This document shows positions 12,881-22,837 of a stretch of DNA of 64,000 bases, in pieces. The notes below the pieces were generated by a model. That model was not told where the DNA came from, did no database searches, and saw only the letters and a list, made by a program, of their open reading frames with translations. The number at the start of each line of letters is the position of its first letter. Within the stretch, counting starts at the first letter, position 1. A program made the position numbers and the translations under genes. Source of the stretch: Periplaneta americana (lineage: Eukaryota > Arthropoda > Insecta > Blattodea > Blattidae); the NCBI RefSeq assembly GCF_040183065.1, contig NC_091132.1, positions 163,795,102 through 163,859,101 on the forward strand, read 5' to 3'.

Positions 12881-13928
12881 GGCCCTTAACACACTTGAAG
12901 AGTTTTCGCTAGCCAGAAATGTGTTGCGAGAAAGAGGCGAAGAGGCTTCCTCCACAAACTTGGCGAGTTCTCGCTATCACAGATCACACCTCGCTGTGAT
13001 CATCTATGCACTGCCTTCATGCAGAAAGCATTTTTCTGATTATAGTAATGACTCGTTAGGGGAAATATTATAGGTTATGTATTTACGTATATTGTCGTAC
13101 TTAATATATAACCTGTAAGTATATTGTCGTACTTTACAAATTACGTACGAATTCTATGTTGAATCTCAGTATTCAGATGATGAAGAAATGGAGTTACATG
13201 AACATATTTTGTTCATGAAAGAAGAAGTAGGCCTAAAATTGAAGCCAGAAATATCTGAAAATCACATTGTATCTTACGAAAATAAGAGCGAATTTTGGAC
13301 ACTGGTTTCGATTTGAATGATGATACGTTTAGGCGTTATTTCAGATTGAATGGACCTCAGTTTTTTGCTATTCATGATATGATAGATGATTCTTTGCTAT
13401 GTTCTGATTAAAATTATGTAAATTGTTAAGACATAGATACATTATTTTAAATGTTTAATTAATACTATTAAATCTCATCAAAATAAAATATAGCCGTATT
13501 TATTTTCAGATAATCTGATATTTTTCTCCAGATTTCTTCTTTAAGTTTCGTGTTTTTATAGTTTTCATCCCATGTATCATATAAATAGGCCTACGGGTGA
13601 CATCGTACAAGTTCGATAAGTTTCTGACTACAATTATCAGCCATATTTCCTCATTTTAAAATAAAAACAATACCATTCATCGCCACCTGTGATATCTTTT
13701 TCTACATTCAATCGTCATAAAGAGTATAAATGTCAAACATCTTTGATAAATGTGTCAAGAAAATTCGCTGAGCTACCGATTCCAGCGAGAAACTCGCGCG
13801 AGGTTTTTGCCTTGAGCGAGAATCTCTTCCAGTGTGTGGACGTCCATTTGAATCCATGTTATCAATTTTTTTTATTTTCTCGCAACATATTTCTCGCTGG
13901 CGAAAACTCTTCAAGTGTGTTACGGGCC
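12881..13928 (+). mobile_element. PIF/Harbinger-like element with transposase relic
   Basis: A 1048-bp element bounded by TTA duplications (12878-12880 and 13929-13931). The terminal inverted repeats are about 55 bp: GGCCCTTAACACACTTGAAG left, GGCCCGTAACACACTTGAAG right. The TTA site and length of the repeats are characteristic of PIF/Harbinger. Inside, 13150-13395 reads through a frameshift as an acidic segment followed by D-D-T-F-R-R-Y-F-R-L-N-G-P-Q-F-F, similar to the start of Harbinger transposases. The rest of the gene is deleted. Joining the flanks restores the LINE frame across the site. Confidence 0.88.
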
Positions 13929-13931
13929 TTA

Positions 13932-14377
13932 ATATGGGAAAAACTGAATAAGACCGACCTTCGTACCTTAGAAGAGGTAAAAGCACGCTTCCTAAAAGCC
14001 GCACGCTTCAGACTAGTCTACGAGCTAGCAAAAGAGACGATTCTGATAGAAAGCCTGCGTCTAAAGTTCCCCTTGCCCGCCAAAAACTGTTGGACAAAAT
14101 TAGTGGAAGAAAGGGAAGAGAAACGATATTAGATATGGCTAGAGTTTCACTCAACGGAAGCAATCGTAAACCGATCAAGGACGGGCACGGATCAAGAACT
14201 TCGTCATTTTGTAACTTCCATGGCAGTACATGGCTACCTCCACAAGCTCTGCAAATCAAACATTTACCACGCCCCCAATCCAGAGTGTGTATGTGAACTG
14301 TGCGATCTAACTCGCGAACGATATCACATTACCCAGCGCAAGAAGCTTGACAAACCAATAATCGAATATATAAAGTG
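13932..14377 (+). pseudogene. LINE relic, C-terminal region (segment 3 of 3)
   Basis: The frame continues as I-W-E-K-L-N-K-T-D-L-R-T-L-E-E-V-K-A-R, a typical LINE segment after the reverse transcriptase. After frame changes it ends near 14285-14340 with C-V-C-E-L-C-D and R-E-R-Y-H, resembling a zinc knuckle. The three segments together cover about 1.1 kb of one LINE split by two DNA transposons. Untranslated tail sequence probably follows without a clear polyA. Confidence 0.8.
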
Positions 14378-16229
14378 AAATCCACTAAGACACTTTTGCA
14401 CAGTTTGTGCACATTTCATATTTCAAAATTATGTGATCAGGAGCAATTGAGTTACAAGCCAGAGCCAACATCGGCAACACTGTAATTAATTGTCAAGCGG
14501 AGGCCTTGCGATACAGAACATATGTTTGTGTTAATGCCGATTTTCAATGTAAATTAATGTTGCAATATAAGTATGTGTCGATGGAATTATTATGTTCGCT
14601 GTCGTAACAAACGTTAATTGTTCATATATTAGAAACTAAGTCCGTGTTGGCGATAAAAACAAGACTATAAATGAAACTATGGCTGCAGTCTTTGACAATT
14701 TTTTCGGTTGTTAATAATGACAAAATGATTGACAATTTATTCTTCTAAATATTAAATATTGTATAAATTACATTTTTAAAGTCTTACTTGTGGTTTGTTG
14801 TGAGCCAGAATTCTAGCCAAATTGGGCCTCGCCTGCTTTATCAATGAAGTTAAGCCTTGATTTTCAAGTTCATTGTAAATTGTAGTTTTGTGATCCCATA
14901 AATGTTGCAGTTTTATTGAAGATTCGGTATGTCTGCTCTAGCCAGAATAGCTATAATTTCTAAATGCATACATTCACTTTGTTGGTTTTCAATGTTTGTT
15001 TATTAATATGGGTCCTTTTGTAATAAATTAATTATAAACATGTTTTTTTTTCACTTCGTATTTACAGGATTTAAAGTTCACTGAGTTTACGCTAATTGGC
15101 ACATACTTTAGATAATGATGTTTTGTTACGTATTATGTTGAAGGTATGTTTCTTCATTTTTTCATAAATCTTTATACATGGCCTGACTGTATTTACATCC
15201 TCATAATTTATATCAATATGTCACTAGTTTCCTCTGTTTACATTTTTATTTTATTTGCATAATTTACATTTTTAGCTTGTTTTCTGTAGTTATAGTTATT
15301 TAAAATTATTCCGTATTTTAAAAAGTTGATAACAAATAATTTAGGATAAGCGTATTGTTATGGTGACTGGGTGGATTAAAATTAAAACTGGCTTCCTGGG
15401 CACCTGAAATATTTATAGAAAAGCACGATAGATAATCGCATAAGATAATATTAAAGTGTAACTTACACCTTTCACGCTACAGGTGAAACACTATAAAGTT
15501 GCAAAACATTGTCAATTTGCTAGCCACAAATTTGTTAATTGAATGGAACTTAAGAATACTGTGTAGGAACTTACGTCTTCATTACATTATTGATTTTATT
15601 ATTTTCGGTACAAGGAATATATTTTTTATTCATTTGTTTGCCTTTGTACTATCTATAAAAATATGTTTTGTTATAATTATTTTAAATGGCAGTCTTTGTA
15701 TGTAAGTAGCCTACTTACGCCGTATTCTGAAGAATAGGTAATTGATTGCAATAAAACACGATTTTCAAATCCGTAATAATTTACATCACTACTCTGAATC
15801 TTGATCTTACCTTTGTACATATAGTAATATTGAAAAAATGCATGTTATATACAACGAAAGCAATGAGAAAGCACAATTACAACAATATCACTTTAGAATC
15901 TCCCGCCTCCACTCAGCGTTGCCATGCTCCAACTTGTAACTGAAGAAGGTTCTGGCAGGACGAAACTGGAACTCGAAGCGTCATTACAATTTCTGCCGCC
16001 AGGTTCGCCTCACAGTTCTATTAAATGATAAACTGGTGGCTTGTAGCAGCAACTGCTGCTTTAGAGAGATTGAAAACCACAATAAAATGCTGCTACTTAT
16101 GATGATGATGATGTTAATAAATAACACATGTACCTTGAATACGAAGTTATAACAGTTTCTAGCTTCTCCGAGTTATTCTTAGGATGCAGATAGGATGGTG
16201 TTGTAGAAAAACTGCTACTGATGCTATTG
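14378..16229. other. unassigned AT-rich sequence
   Basis: Almost 1.9 kb without a recognisable coding frame, exon, microsatellite of note or paired ends. It lies between the LINE relic and the Helitron relic and is probably old repeat sequence or the untranslated 3' side of the Helitron (minus strand). Confidence 0.4.
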
Positions 16230-17000
16230 GTAGAGTCTTAATACTTCAGAATTAACCACATTTTTTTTGTATAACAGCCATTATGTTCGGCAAATAGTTC
16301 CTGTTGTGTTGTAACTATTTTTAATTTCACATCTTTTGCTGCTTTCACTCTCCTGAAGGCAGCATATAACCACAGTCTAATATATTAGACTGTGACATAA
16401 CTATCCGTGACTGAAGAAGCATCTAGATAAATAAATTCCCCTGTGCTTCCTTTATGATCATTGCAATGGAAGGACGTACAGGAAATTGTTTCTGTTTAAA
16501 TGAGAAGGGAAGGTTAGTCTCAGTTGTTATTAAATCAATTCTGGATAGAAAAATTTTATGACATTTAGCTGACCATGATAGTATTTCTAATTTCAACAGA
16601 TTGTCAAGCATTTCTTTTACAACCATTCTAACACCATTAACCAATCCAAATCCATATTCATATTGTGATAAGCATGACAGTTGCACCATTTTTAAGTGCA
16701 GTATGTGGGGAGGTGTAATAGAATTTAAATACTCTATTTGCATATCGTTTATTGAAGTAGGTTACTATCGTCAATTCGTAAAGTATCAATGCTATAGTGT
16801 TCTTTGAAATCGTCATTTATTAGTTGCAAAACTTCGTTAATTTTTATACAATCATCATTCAAACAATAATTGCTTTGTTATAGTAAGAGGAATTGTTATT
16901 TTCTATAACAGTACCAAAAACATTTTTTATAAGAGAATCATTGCTTATAAAATTGTCAGGAACTATTATAAAGTCATTTCCTAATTTGGTTGAAATTTCA
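16230..17000 (-). pseudogene. Helitron helicase relic, C-terminal part
   Basis: Minus-strand sequence with stops that follows the end of a PIF1-type Helitron helicase. From right to left: N-D-F-I-I-V-P-D-N-F then S-L-I-K-N-V-F-G; then G-L-V-N-G-V-R-M-V-V-K-E-M; then F-L-S-R-I-D-L-I and L-P-F-S-F-K-Q-K-Q-F-P-V-R-P-S-I-A-M-I-I, which corresponds to the R-R-x-Q-F-P-(V/I)-x-x-(A/C)-x-A-M-T-I-x-K-x-Q-G region. Near 16320-16360 an F-R-R-V-K-A-A-K stretch fits the final V-A-x-S-R-V motif. The lysine and glutamine of the last helicase motif are partly lost. The gene is broken by the hAT-like insertion at 17009-17842. Confidence 0.82.
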
Positions 17001-17008
17001 TTATTACC

Positions 17009-17842
17009 CAGTGGCGGCTCGTGAACTTGTGGATTGGGGGCGCTGCAGTTGATTTTTGTATATACAAATTTCACTTCAAGCTTCTCCGCAAGGGAAAGTT
17101 GAGAAAAATTAATATTCTGTAATTCACACACACTCATGCTTGCACATTTGCACTGGTTAAGTTACGGTACTAAGACGTCACACCAAAGCAACACTCAGAT
17201 ATACTGATGGTCAACAATTTTCTAAAACTGGAAAGGTCTCTTTCGTATTATTTTACATGCTATATCAAAAGGATTCTACTCGCGCAAACATTTTGAGTTA
17301 AGGAGGCTGGATATATAATAATAAGGCAAAAGAGGATATTAATTTCGTTATATTAACTCGATAAGATTCTACAACAATAAGTATGTGAAGAGAAAATAAA
17401 AATGTTGTCATTAAGTTTCAAGAGAATAGAGAATCCATTTGACGCAGCATTACAATAGCTGTGTGGAAGGGAAGGAAAGATCTTCCCTTGTAGCCTGGCT
17501 CTGCAAGCCACTGCAGCGAAATATGGGTTTTAAGCAGCGGCAGTTTCCCTCTGCTTCCCTTCACCTCTCTACCCCTGACCAAGCAAGACACTCTCTATGA
17601 GCTGACCACCCTGCAGATCCCAGGACGACTTTGAATGCAGTGTCAATTCCAGTACAGTCGACGCGCACAAAGATTATGCATAAGATAATAGTACATATTT
17701 CCGGCCAGATGAAATATAAAGCAATTTACTTAAGAAAAGCTACAAAAAATGATTCTACAAATTAAAATTAAAATTATTTTTATTTTCTTGACAAAGCAGG
17801 GAGTGCTGCAGCTCCGCAGCTCTTATGGGCGAGCCGCCCCTG
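17009..17842. mobile_element. hAT-type non-autonomous element (CAGTGGCGGCTCG family)
   Basis: An 834-bp element with termini CAGTGGCGGCTCG and CAGGGGCGGCTCG, flanked by the exact 8-bp duplication TTATTACC (17001-17008 and 17843-17850). Removing it and one duplication restores the Helitron reading G-N-N-E-I-S-T on the minus strand. A minus-strand stretch near 17070-17137 with F-S-Q-L-S-L-A-E-K-L-E-V-K recalls ZMYM1-like hAT proteins, but it reads towards the terminus, so this resemblance is weak. Confidence 0.9.
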
Positions 17843-17850
17843 TTATTACC

Positions 17851-17920
17851 TGACTCCTAGAGTCATGATGCAAATTCATTCTCTGATAAAAAAAAATAAA
17901 ATTGTTTAACTTCACCTTAA
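17851..17920 (-). pseudogene. Helitron helicase relic, upstream piece
   Basis: On the minus strand, E-N-E-F-A-S, stop, L, stop, E-S leads into G-N-N-E-I-S-T beyond the hAT insertion. Helitron helicases have an E-x-E-F-A-x-W-L-L-x-I-G-x-G segment at this place. Two stops confirm decay. No Helitron 5' or 3' terminus was recognised. Confidence 0.6.
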
Positions 17921-17954
17921 AAGTGTTAAAATTAAAAAAAAAAAGTTATGTACC

Positions 17955-18010
17955 TTAGATAGACGGCCTATTTCGACGCCAGTGCTGCATCATCTTCAGT
18001 GTCCTACGAA
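17955..18010 (-). ncRNA. hammerhead-ribozyme-like motif 1
   Basis: On the minus strand: CTGAAGA (17999-17993), one extra base, a stem GATGC/GCGTC around a seven-base loop, then GAAA (17974-17971), and a GTC (17964-17962). This matches the hammerhead core C-U-G-A-N-G-A...G-A-A-A with a GUC-type cleavage triplet. The extra base before stem II is shared with the other two copies. Hammerheads are known in Penelope-like elements, and this one lies 3' of a GIY-YIG domain. Catalysis is not shown. Confidence 0.6.
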
Positions 18011-18147
18011 CTACTGTTGATCTTGTATTCTTCCATTTGCATTCATCAGTTGTAGGGGGTGTGTTACTCCTATGGTGGGGGAGGGTTGTTTGTGTATTAT
18101 GTATCATTATATCGAATAATGTGTGGGTATTAAACTGTAATTATGTA

Positions 18148-18570
18148 TTAATTAAATGTTGTGGGTATGTTATTGTATGTTTGTATATTTCGTATTGTTC
18201 TAAGACGTTTAACTGTGAACTTTTTGTAGTGATGTGTAAAATTTCCAATATCTGTTTCTATATTATTGTAGTCATGATTATTGTTGATAATGTGGTCTGC
18301 ATAATTTGATGTAATGTAGGGTTTGGTTATAGCTTTAATATGTTCATTATATCTTGTTTGAATGGATCTTCCTGTCTGTCCTATGTAAAAATGTGGACTA
18401 CTATTGCATTTTATTTTGAAAACGCAGTTGGGAGTGCCGTTAAATAAAACATAACTTTTGTGTGTGTGTGTCGCGCATAAATTTGTAGTTACATCACATC
18501 TCGATTTCATTTCATCACGAAATAGGAAAACCCATATCGCAACACAAATGAAAATTTGTATGCCATTCAC
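18148..18570 (-). CDS. GIY-YIG endonuclease domain of a Penelope-like element (partial)
   Basis: An open 140-residue frame. C-V-F-K-I-K-C-N-S-S-P-H-F-Y-I-G-Q-T-G-R is the GIY-YIG core: the V-x-K-I-x-C half replaces GIY, and Y-I-G is followed by Q-T-G-R with the catalytic-type arginine, then R-Y-N-E-H-I. In Penelope-like elements this domain sits at the C-terminus of the reverse transcriptase polyprotein and nicks target DNA. The N-terminal side of the frame lacks reverse transcriptase motifs, so this is a fragment rather than a full gene. The true upstream junction is unclear. Confidence 0.82.
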   Translation of the reverse strand: MNGIQIFICVAIWVFLFRDEMKSRCDVTTNLCATHTHKSYVLFNGTPNCVFKIKCNSSPHFYIGQTGRSIQTRYNEHIKAITKPYITSNYADHIINNNHDYNNIETDIGNFTHHYKKFTVKRLRTIRNIQTYNNIPTTFN

Positions 18571-18640
18571 GTGTTAAGAGTTAGAAGCTTCAAAGACAAT
18601 ATTATAAATGTGTTGACATTACCTCTAATCCTTTTCTTAA

Positions 18641-18954
18641 TGAAACTTTAGTTTCTAATTCTGGTAACATTAAAGACACAATTAGGGAATAATTTCTGGA
18701 CACCTACCAATGAAGATATATTTATATTACACATTTCTATCTTAGGAATATATTTATGACTCCCAATCGGACAGTGAAAGATGAGACTTAAACACACTTC
18801 TGGAGTGTGAAGTTTTGCAGGAATAAATATTTTAAATGTCAATACTTACGTATTTTCGATAAAGCATTGTGTGGTTTACCTTGTTGGGTCTTTTTGTAGT
18901 TTTGCCATATTGCGAAGCATATATCAAGTAATTACATGGAAAATCTGACAGCCC
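18641..18954. other. unassigned sequence
   Basis: No recognisable feature. It may be decayed Penelope-like sequence upstream of the endonuclease domain on the minus strand. Confidence 0.35.
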
Positions 18955-19228
18955 ATAACTTAAAAAAGTTTTTTTTTACTTCGTTATTTAACGACGCTGT
19001 AGCAAGTACGAGATTACTTACCGTTGGTGGGATTGGTGATAGCGAGATATTTGGCGAGGCGAGGTCGAGAATTCGCCATAGATTACCTGACATTTGCCTT
19101 ACAGTTGGGGAAAACCTCGGAAAAAAACCCAACCAGGTAATGAGCTCAGCAGGAATCCAACCCGTGCTCGAAGCAACTCCAGATCGGCAGGCAAGCGCCT
19201 TAACTAACTGAGTTATGCTACTGGCTAA
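18955..19228 (-). mobile_element. tRNA-related SINE, family A, copy 1
   Basis: On the minus strand the head reads AACTCAGTTAGTTAAGGCGC (A-box region) and GCACGGGTTGGATTCCTGC (B-box region). The body contains TTACCTGGTTGGG and TTTCCGAGGTTTTCC, and the tail GCTACAGCGTCGTTAAATAA ends in A-rich sequence. The second copy at 48310-48581 is better preserved. Polymerase III promoters are internal, as in other tRNA-derived SINEs. Confidence 0.85.
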
Positions 19229-19230
19229 AA

Positions 19231-19425
19231 ATTGTTTCCCAAAAACATCGTAATTGTATGGCTTCTCCGGTGTGTGTAGGCGTTCATGATTTTCTGTTTA
19301 TTAACGATTGCAAAAATTTCTAACCAGATATATCACAACTGACTGCTTGTCGTCTGTCTATATGGGTGAATGCTGTTAGAAATTATTGCATTTTGAAAAT
19401 TTCTTTCTCAGTGCCTACGAAGGGT
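19231..19425 (-). pseudogene. relic zinc fingers beyond gene 2
   Basis: Minus-strand pieces resembling finger and linker DNA of gene 2: on the plus strand, TTGTATGGCTTCTCCGGTGT, GCGTTCATGATTTTCTG and ATATATCACAACTGA follow the same order as in the intact array. Stops and indels abolish coding. About two or three fingers can be traced. A SINE and a TA-flanked element separate this piece from the rest of the decayed array. Confidence 0.65.
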
Positions 19426-19518
19426 GTAAATAGTAATAGTAGCCATTAACTAAGTAAATCAATACGTACGCATTCACATTTCTCGCCAAGAGTGGTCTAC
19501 GAATTTCTTTTGTACATA

Positions 19519-20938
19519 CAGGGTCATTCACGAGGAATTTCCGTTACATACGGAGCTTACTTCCGAAGACATTCTGAGCAAAAGATATATAAACATTTGT
19601 CCTAATTTCAATTTTTCAAAGTTACACTAATTTGAGGTTGTTTGTAAAATACTTTTTCTCTTTAGCTTTAAGGGTAAAAGAATATGTCACTAGTTGCAGC
19701 AAATGGGACCTGAAGTCGAATTTTTCATTTTTTTTTTTTGGTGGTTTCAAAAAGAGATGAAAAACTGAGCATTAAACAAAAATCATGGTTCTAGGTGCTA
19801 TAGTTCTTAATATATTAATTATTGAATGTTGATATTACATTATGTACTTTTCGAGAAAAATGCAATTAAAGTTTTCATTTGTTTTCTTAACTATAAGAAA
19901 GATTTAGGTATTTAAGAAGCACTGTTTAAAACGATGTCCTAGTTTAATGTAAAAAAAATAAGCCTACAAGTAGCACAAGATGTCAAAACTTAGAAAAGCA
20001 GTTTTTACACCGCAAATTCCATATTTTGTTCTCCTGTAAAATTTTCTTTCACGACTTTAGGTCCCTTTTCGCGCAATGGGTCACGTGTTAGAAATAGCGA
20101 ATGAACTATTCAGAAGTATAATTTCTTTAATTGGCTGGTGTCTTGAACCATAAAATATGTTGTTAGTGCCTTTGTACAGATTTTGTTTCTCAATTTTTGA
20201 ATAAAAATGACATCATTCTTACACACTTACCGTATCACAAAAATTTTATAAATCATACGACTTTAGGAACTTGATTCTCTAAAATTTAATTATGCATCCT
20301 AATGTAGTCTTGAAGAATTTACAAGACTGGCGTCATTTCTAACAATTGTTGTGATAAATGCGTACGAAAATGTAATGTTGTAGTTAAAAATGGAAAAACA
20401 CAAAATTTTGTACGAAGCAACTATGGAATTCGTAACACATTTTTAGCTTCGAAATATCAGCTAATTAAAGAAATGATACTCCTGAATAGTTCATTCTTTG
20501 TCTGTAATATTCTTTTAACCTTAAAACTCCAGAATAATGATATTTTACAAACAATTTCAAATTAATGTAAGTCTGAAAATATTTAATGTTTTTTATTTTA
20601 TTGGGTTATTTTACGACGCTGTATCAACAGTTATGTTATTTAGCGTCTAAATCAAATGAAGGTGATAATGCCAATGAAATGAGTCGGGGTACAGCACCGA
20701 AAGTTACCTAGCATTTGCTTGTATTGGGTTGAGGGAAAATCCCGGAAAAAACCTCAACCACGTAACTTTCCCCGACCGGGATTCGAACCCGGGCCATCTG
20801 GTTTCGCGGGCAGACGCGCTGACTGTTACTCCACAGGTGAGATTAGGACAAATCTTTATGACATTTTTTTTTTGTTTTGCTTAGAATGTCTTGGAAATAA
20901 GCTTCGTAAGGGACGGCAAATCCTTGTGAATCAATCTG
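19519..20938. mobile_element. TA-flanked non-autonomous element M, copy 1
   Basis: The left end reads CAGGGTCATTCACGAGGAAT and the right end, reversed, reads CAGATTGATTCACAAGGATT; TA dinucleotides flank both ends (19517-19518, 20939-20940). This suggests the Tc1/mariner superfamily. The interior has no transposase. A family B SINE is inserted at 20589-20840. The element sits inside the decayed finger array of gene 2. A shorter copy with better right terminus is at 30631-31340. Confidence 0.72.
20589..20840 (-). mobile_element. tRNA-related SINE, family B, copy 1
   Basis: Read on the minus strand: head with GGAGTAACAGTCAGCGCGTC (A-box region) and GGGTTCGAATCCCGG (B box), body with TTACGTGGTTGAGG and TTTCCGGGATTTTCC, and tail TGATACAGCGTCGTAAAATA followed by A-rich sequence. 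It is inserted inside element M. Confidence 0.9.
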
Positions 20939-20940
20939 TA

Positions 20941-21167
20941 TATCGCAACTACTCAAAGTTCATTATTTTGAGATTGCGAAAATGTTGTTCCAAATATATC
21001 ATAAATCTAATGCTTATAGCCTATTTACAACTGCACTCTATATGAAATTACTGGATTCCGAATATTTCTTTCCACGTTTATCATAACTGAATGCATTCTG
21101 CCCTGTATGGACATATCGATGCTTTTTATGATGAATAAATTTCGAAAAATTCTTTCCACGTATCGCA
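20941..21167 (-). pseudogene. relic zinc fingers directly after the gene 2 stop
   Basis: Past the stop at 21168-21170 the minus strand still reads finger-like: C-D-T-W-K-E-F-F, then a frame change and a histidine-rich stretch, then A-F-S-Y-D-K-R-G-K-K-Y-S-E-S-S-N-F. On the plus strand the spacing of TTTCCACG and CATGCATT-like pieces keeps the 84-bp finger period. The array was therefore longer and has been truncated by a stop. Confidence 0.72.
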
Positions 21168-21999
21168 CTAATGTAATTCCTTCTCCTCTGTGTGTACGAG
21201 TGCATGCTTCTTCAAGTTACTCGATGCGGTAAATTTCTTTCCACACAATTCACAATTGTATGGCTTCAACCCTGCATGTACAGATACATGCTTTTTCAAG
21301 TTACTTGAATCAGAAAATGTCTTTCCACACGTATCACAAGTGTATGGCTTTTTCCCCGTGTGTATGCGTTCATGCTTTTTCTGATGACTAGATTGCGAAA
21401 AAGTCTTACCACATATATCACAACTGAATGGCTTCTCGCCTGTGTGTACGCGTGCATGCTGTTTCAAACCACTCGAATCCGAAAATCTGCTGCCACAAGT
21501 AACACAAATAAACGCCTTTTCCCCCGAATGTGATCGCTCATGCCTTTTCTGATTAGTAGATCGCGAAAACTTCTTTCCACATATATAACAACTGTACGGC
21601 TTCTCGCCCGTGTGCACGACTAAATGCTGTTTCAAACTGCAAGACTCCGAATATCTCTTTCCACATATATCACAACTGAATGCCTTCTCCCCTGTGTGTA
21701 CGCGCTGATGCCTTTTCAGTGTAACAGATTGCGAAAATTCTTTTCCACATATATGACAAATGAATGGCTTTTCGCCTGTGTGTATGAGTGCATGTCTGTT
21801 AAGTTGACCCAGCTGCGAACAAGTCTTACCACAAACAATGCACATGAACGATCTCTTGGGCTTGTGTAAAATAGCATGGCTTTTGAGAGTTGCCGAGTCG
21901 TAAAACCACTTTCCACAAACATCACATCTGAATGTCTGCCCAACTGTCTGCAGACATTCATCTTCTGTAATACTGTCGCAGGAAGATGGCACTCCAAAG
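21168..21999 (-). CDS. zinc-finger gene 2, finger exon (nine C2H2 fingers)
   Basis: Terminal coding exon of gene 2. The acceptor is ATTCTTCACAG with AG at 22001-22000; the first base C completes an AGC serine codon with the AG that ends exon 35556-35638. There is no ATG: the frame opens with F-G-V-P-S-S-C-D-S-I-T-E-D-E-C-L-Q-T-V. Nine C2H2 fingers follow, mostly C-x2-C-x12-H-x3-H joined by H-T-G-E-K-P-type linkers, and the frame stops after E-E-K-E-L-H. The product is expected to bind DNA in the nucleus. Helix residues differ between fingers (for example Q-S-S-H-Q-K-K-H and D-S-S-N-L-K-K-H), so a specific long target is plausible but unpredictable here. The paralogous exon is 59960-60788. Relic fingers lie beyond the stop. 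Confidence 0.93.
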
Positions 22000-22118
22000 C
22001 TGTGAAGAATACCTACTTTTAGTTCAAGGAATAAAACATTAAGGAGAATAAATAACCAAAAACAAAACTACACCGAACACAAATCTTATATATAAAAATC
22101 ACTGTGGCTATTATGTAT

Positions 22119-22829
22119 TAGAGTTGGGTCGATTCGTGAACGAATCGTTCATTCGAACGACTAATAATAAAGAATTGTAAGAATCGATTCCTGGCAAGAA
22201 CGAATCGTCATTCAAAAGAATCGTAACGAATCGTCGTTCAAAAGAATAGTAACGAATTGACATGGTATCGTAATCCAAGATTCTATTTACTTGTTTGATG
22301 TAACCTGTCAACGGAGATTTCCGAACCGTGCCGAATACTCCTTAGCGAGAGTGAAATCAAAATACTGCATTTGATGAAGTATGGAAAATAATGAACACAA
22401 ACCTGAAATTTGCATAGTTAAATAGAGATGTAATGCAAAAAATGTACTTCGTAATAAGGTTCAGTTGATAAATTATAATTTAGAAACATTATCTTGGGTA
22501 GTTTTGTAGACTAATGGAGGTCATGCTGAATGGTTCTAGCCAATGAGAAAGAGACAATTTAATGTATCGCCTCTTATTCCATCTATGCGAGAGATGTAGA
22601 ATGTTTTTGTTCTACGCGTGGTTTGCAAAGGAAAGTGTCCTGTAAGTCGCTCGTTGACGAATCGTTGAAATCGCAGAGTAGGAAGAATCGTGAACTTGTT
22701 GACGATTCAAAAGAATAGTTGGAATCGCAGACTGAGAAGAATCGTGAACGAATCGTTAGAATCGATTCGTAATGTATGACTGAATCGTTGGAATCGACTT
22801 CTGATAAAGAATCGTGTTGCCCAACTCTA
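22119..22829 (-). mobile_element. hAT-type miniature element, copy 2 (TAGAGTTGGG family)
   Basis: A 711-bp reverse-oriented copy of the element at 11584-12293. Termini are TAGAGTTGGGTCGATTCG and the reversed TAGAGTTGGGCAACACGATT, with the exact 8-bp duplication TTATGTAT at 22111-22118 and 22830-22837. It is in the last intron of gene 2, about 110 bp upstream of the finger exon acceptor. Confidence 0.9.
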
Positions 22830-22837
22830 TTATGTAT

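Larger units (their letters stand above)
17943..18640 (-). mobile_element. Penelope-like retroelement, 3' part
   Basis: Minus-strand fragment containing a GIY-YIG endonuclease frame (18148-18570), followed about 150 bp later by a hammerhead-like motif (17955-18010). The order endonuclease then hammerhead-bearing terminal region is that of Penelope-like elements. The reverse transcriptase half is not present. It lies about 2.5 kb beyond the last exon of gene 2 on the same strand. Confidence 0.78.

Noticed and set aside
13689-14132. A 147-codon continuous plus-strand gene
   Set aside because: It runs across the right terminus of the Harbinger-like element into the LINE relic; the two halves are unrelated.
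18936-19211. A 91-codon host protein
   Set aside because: It covers a family A SINE read backwards.
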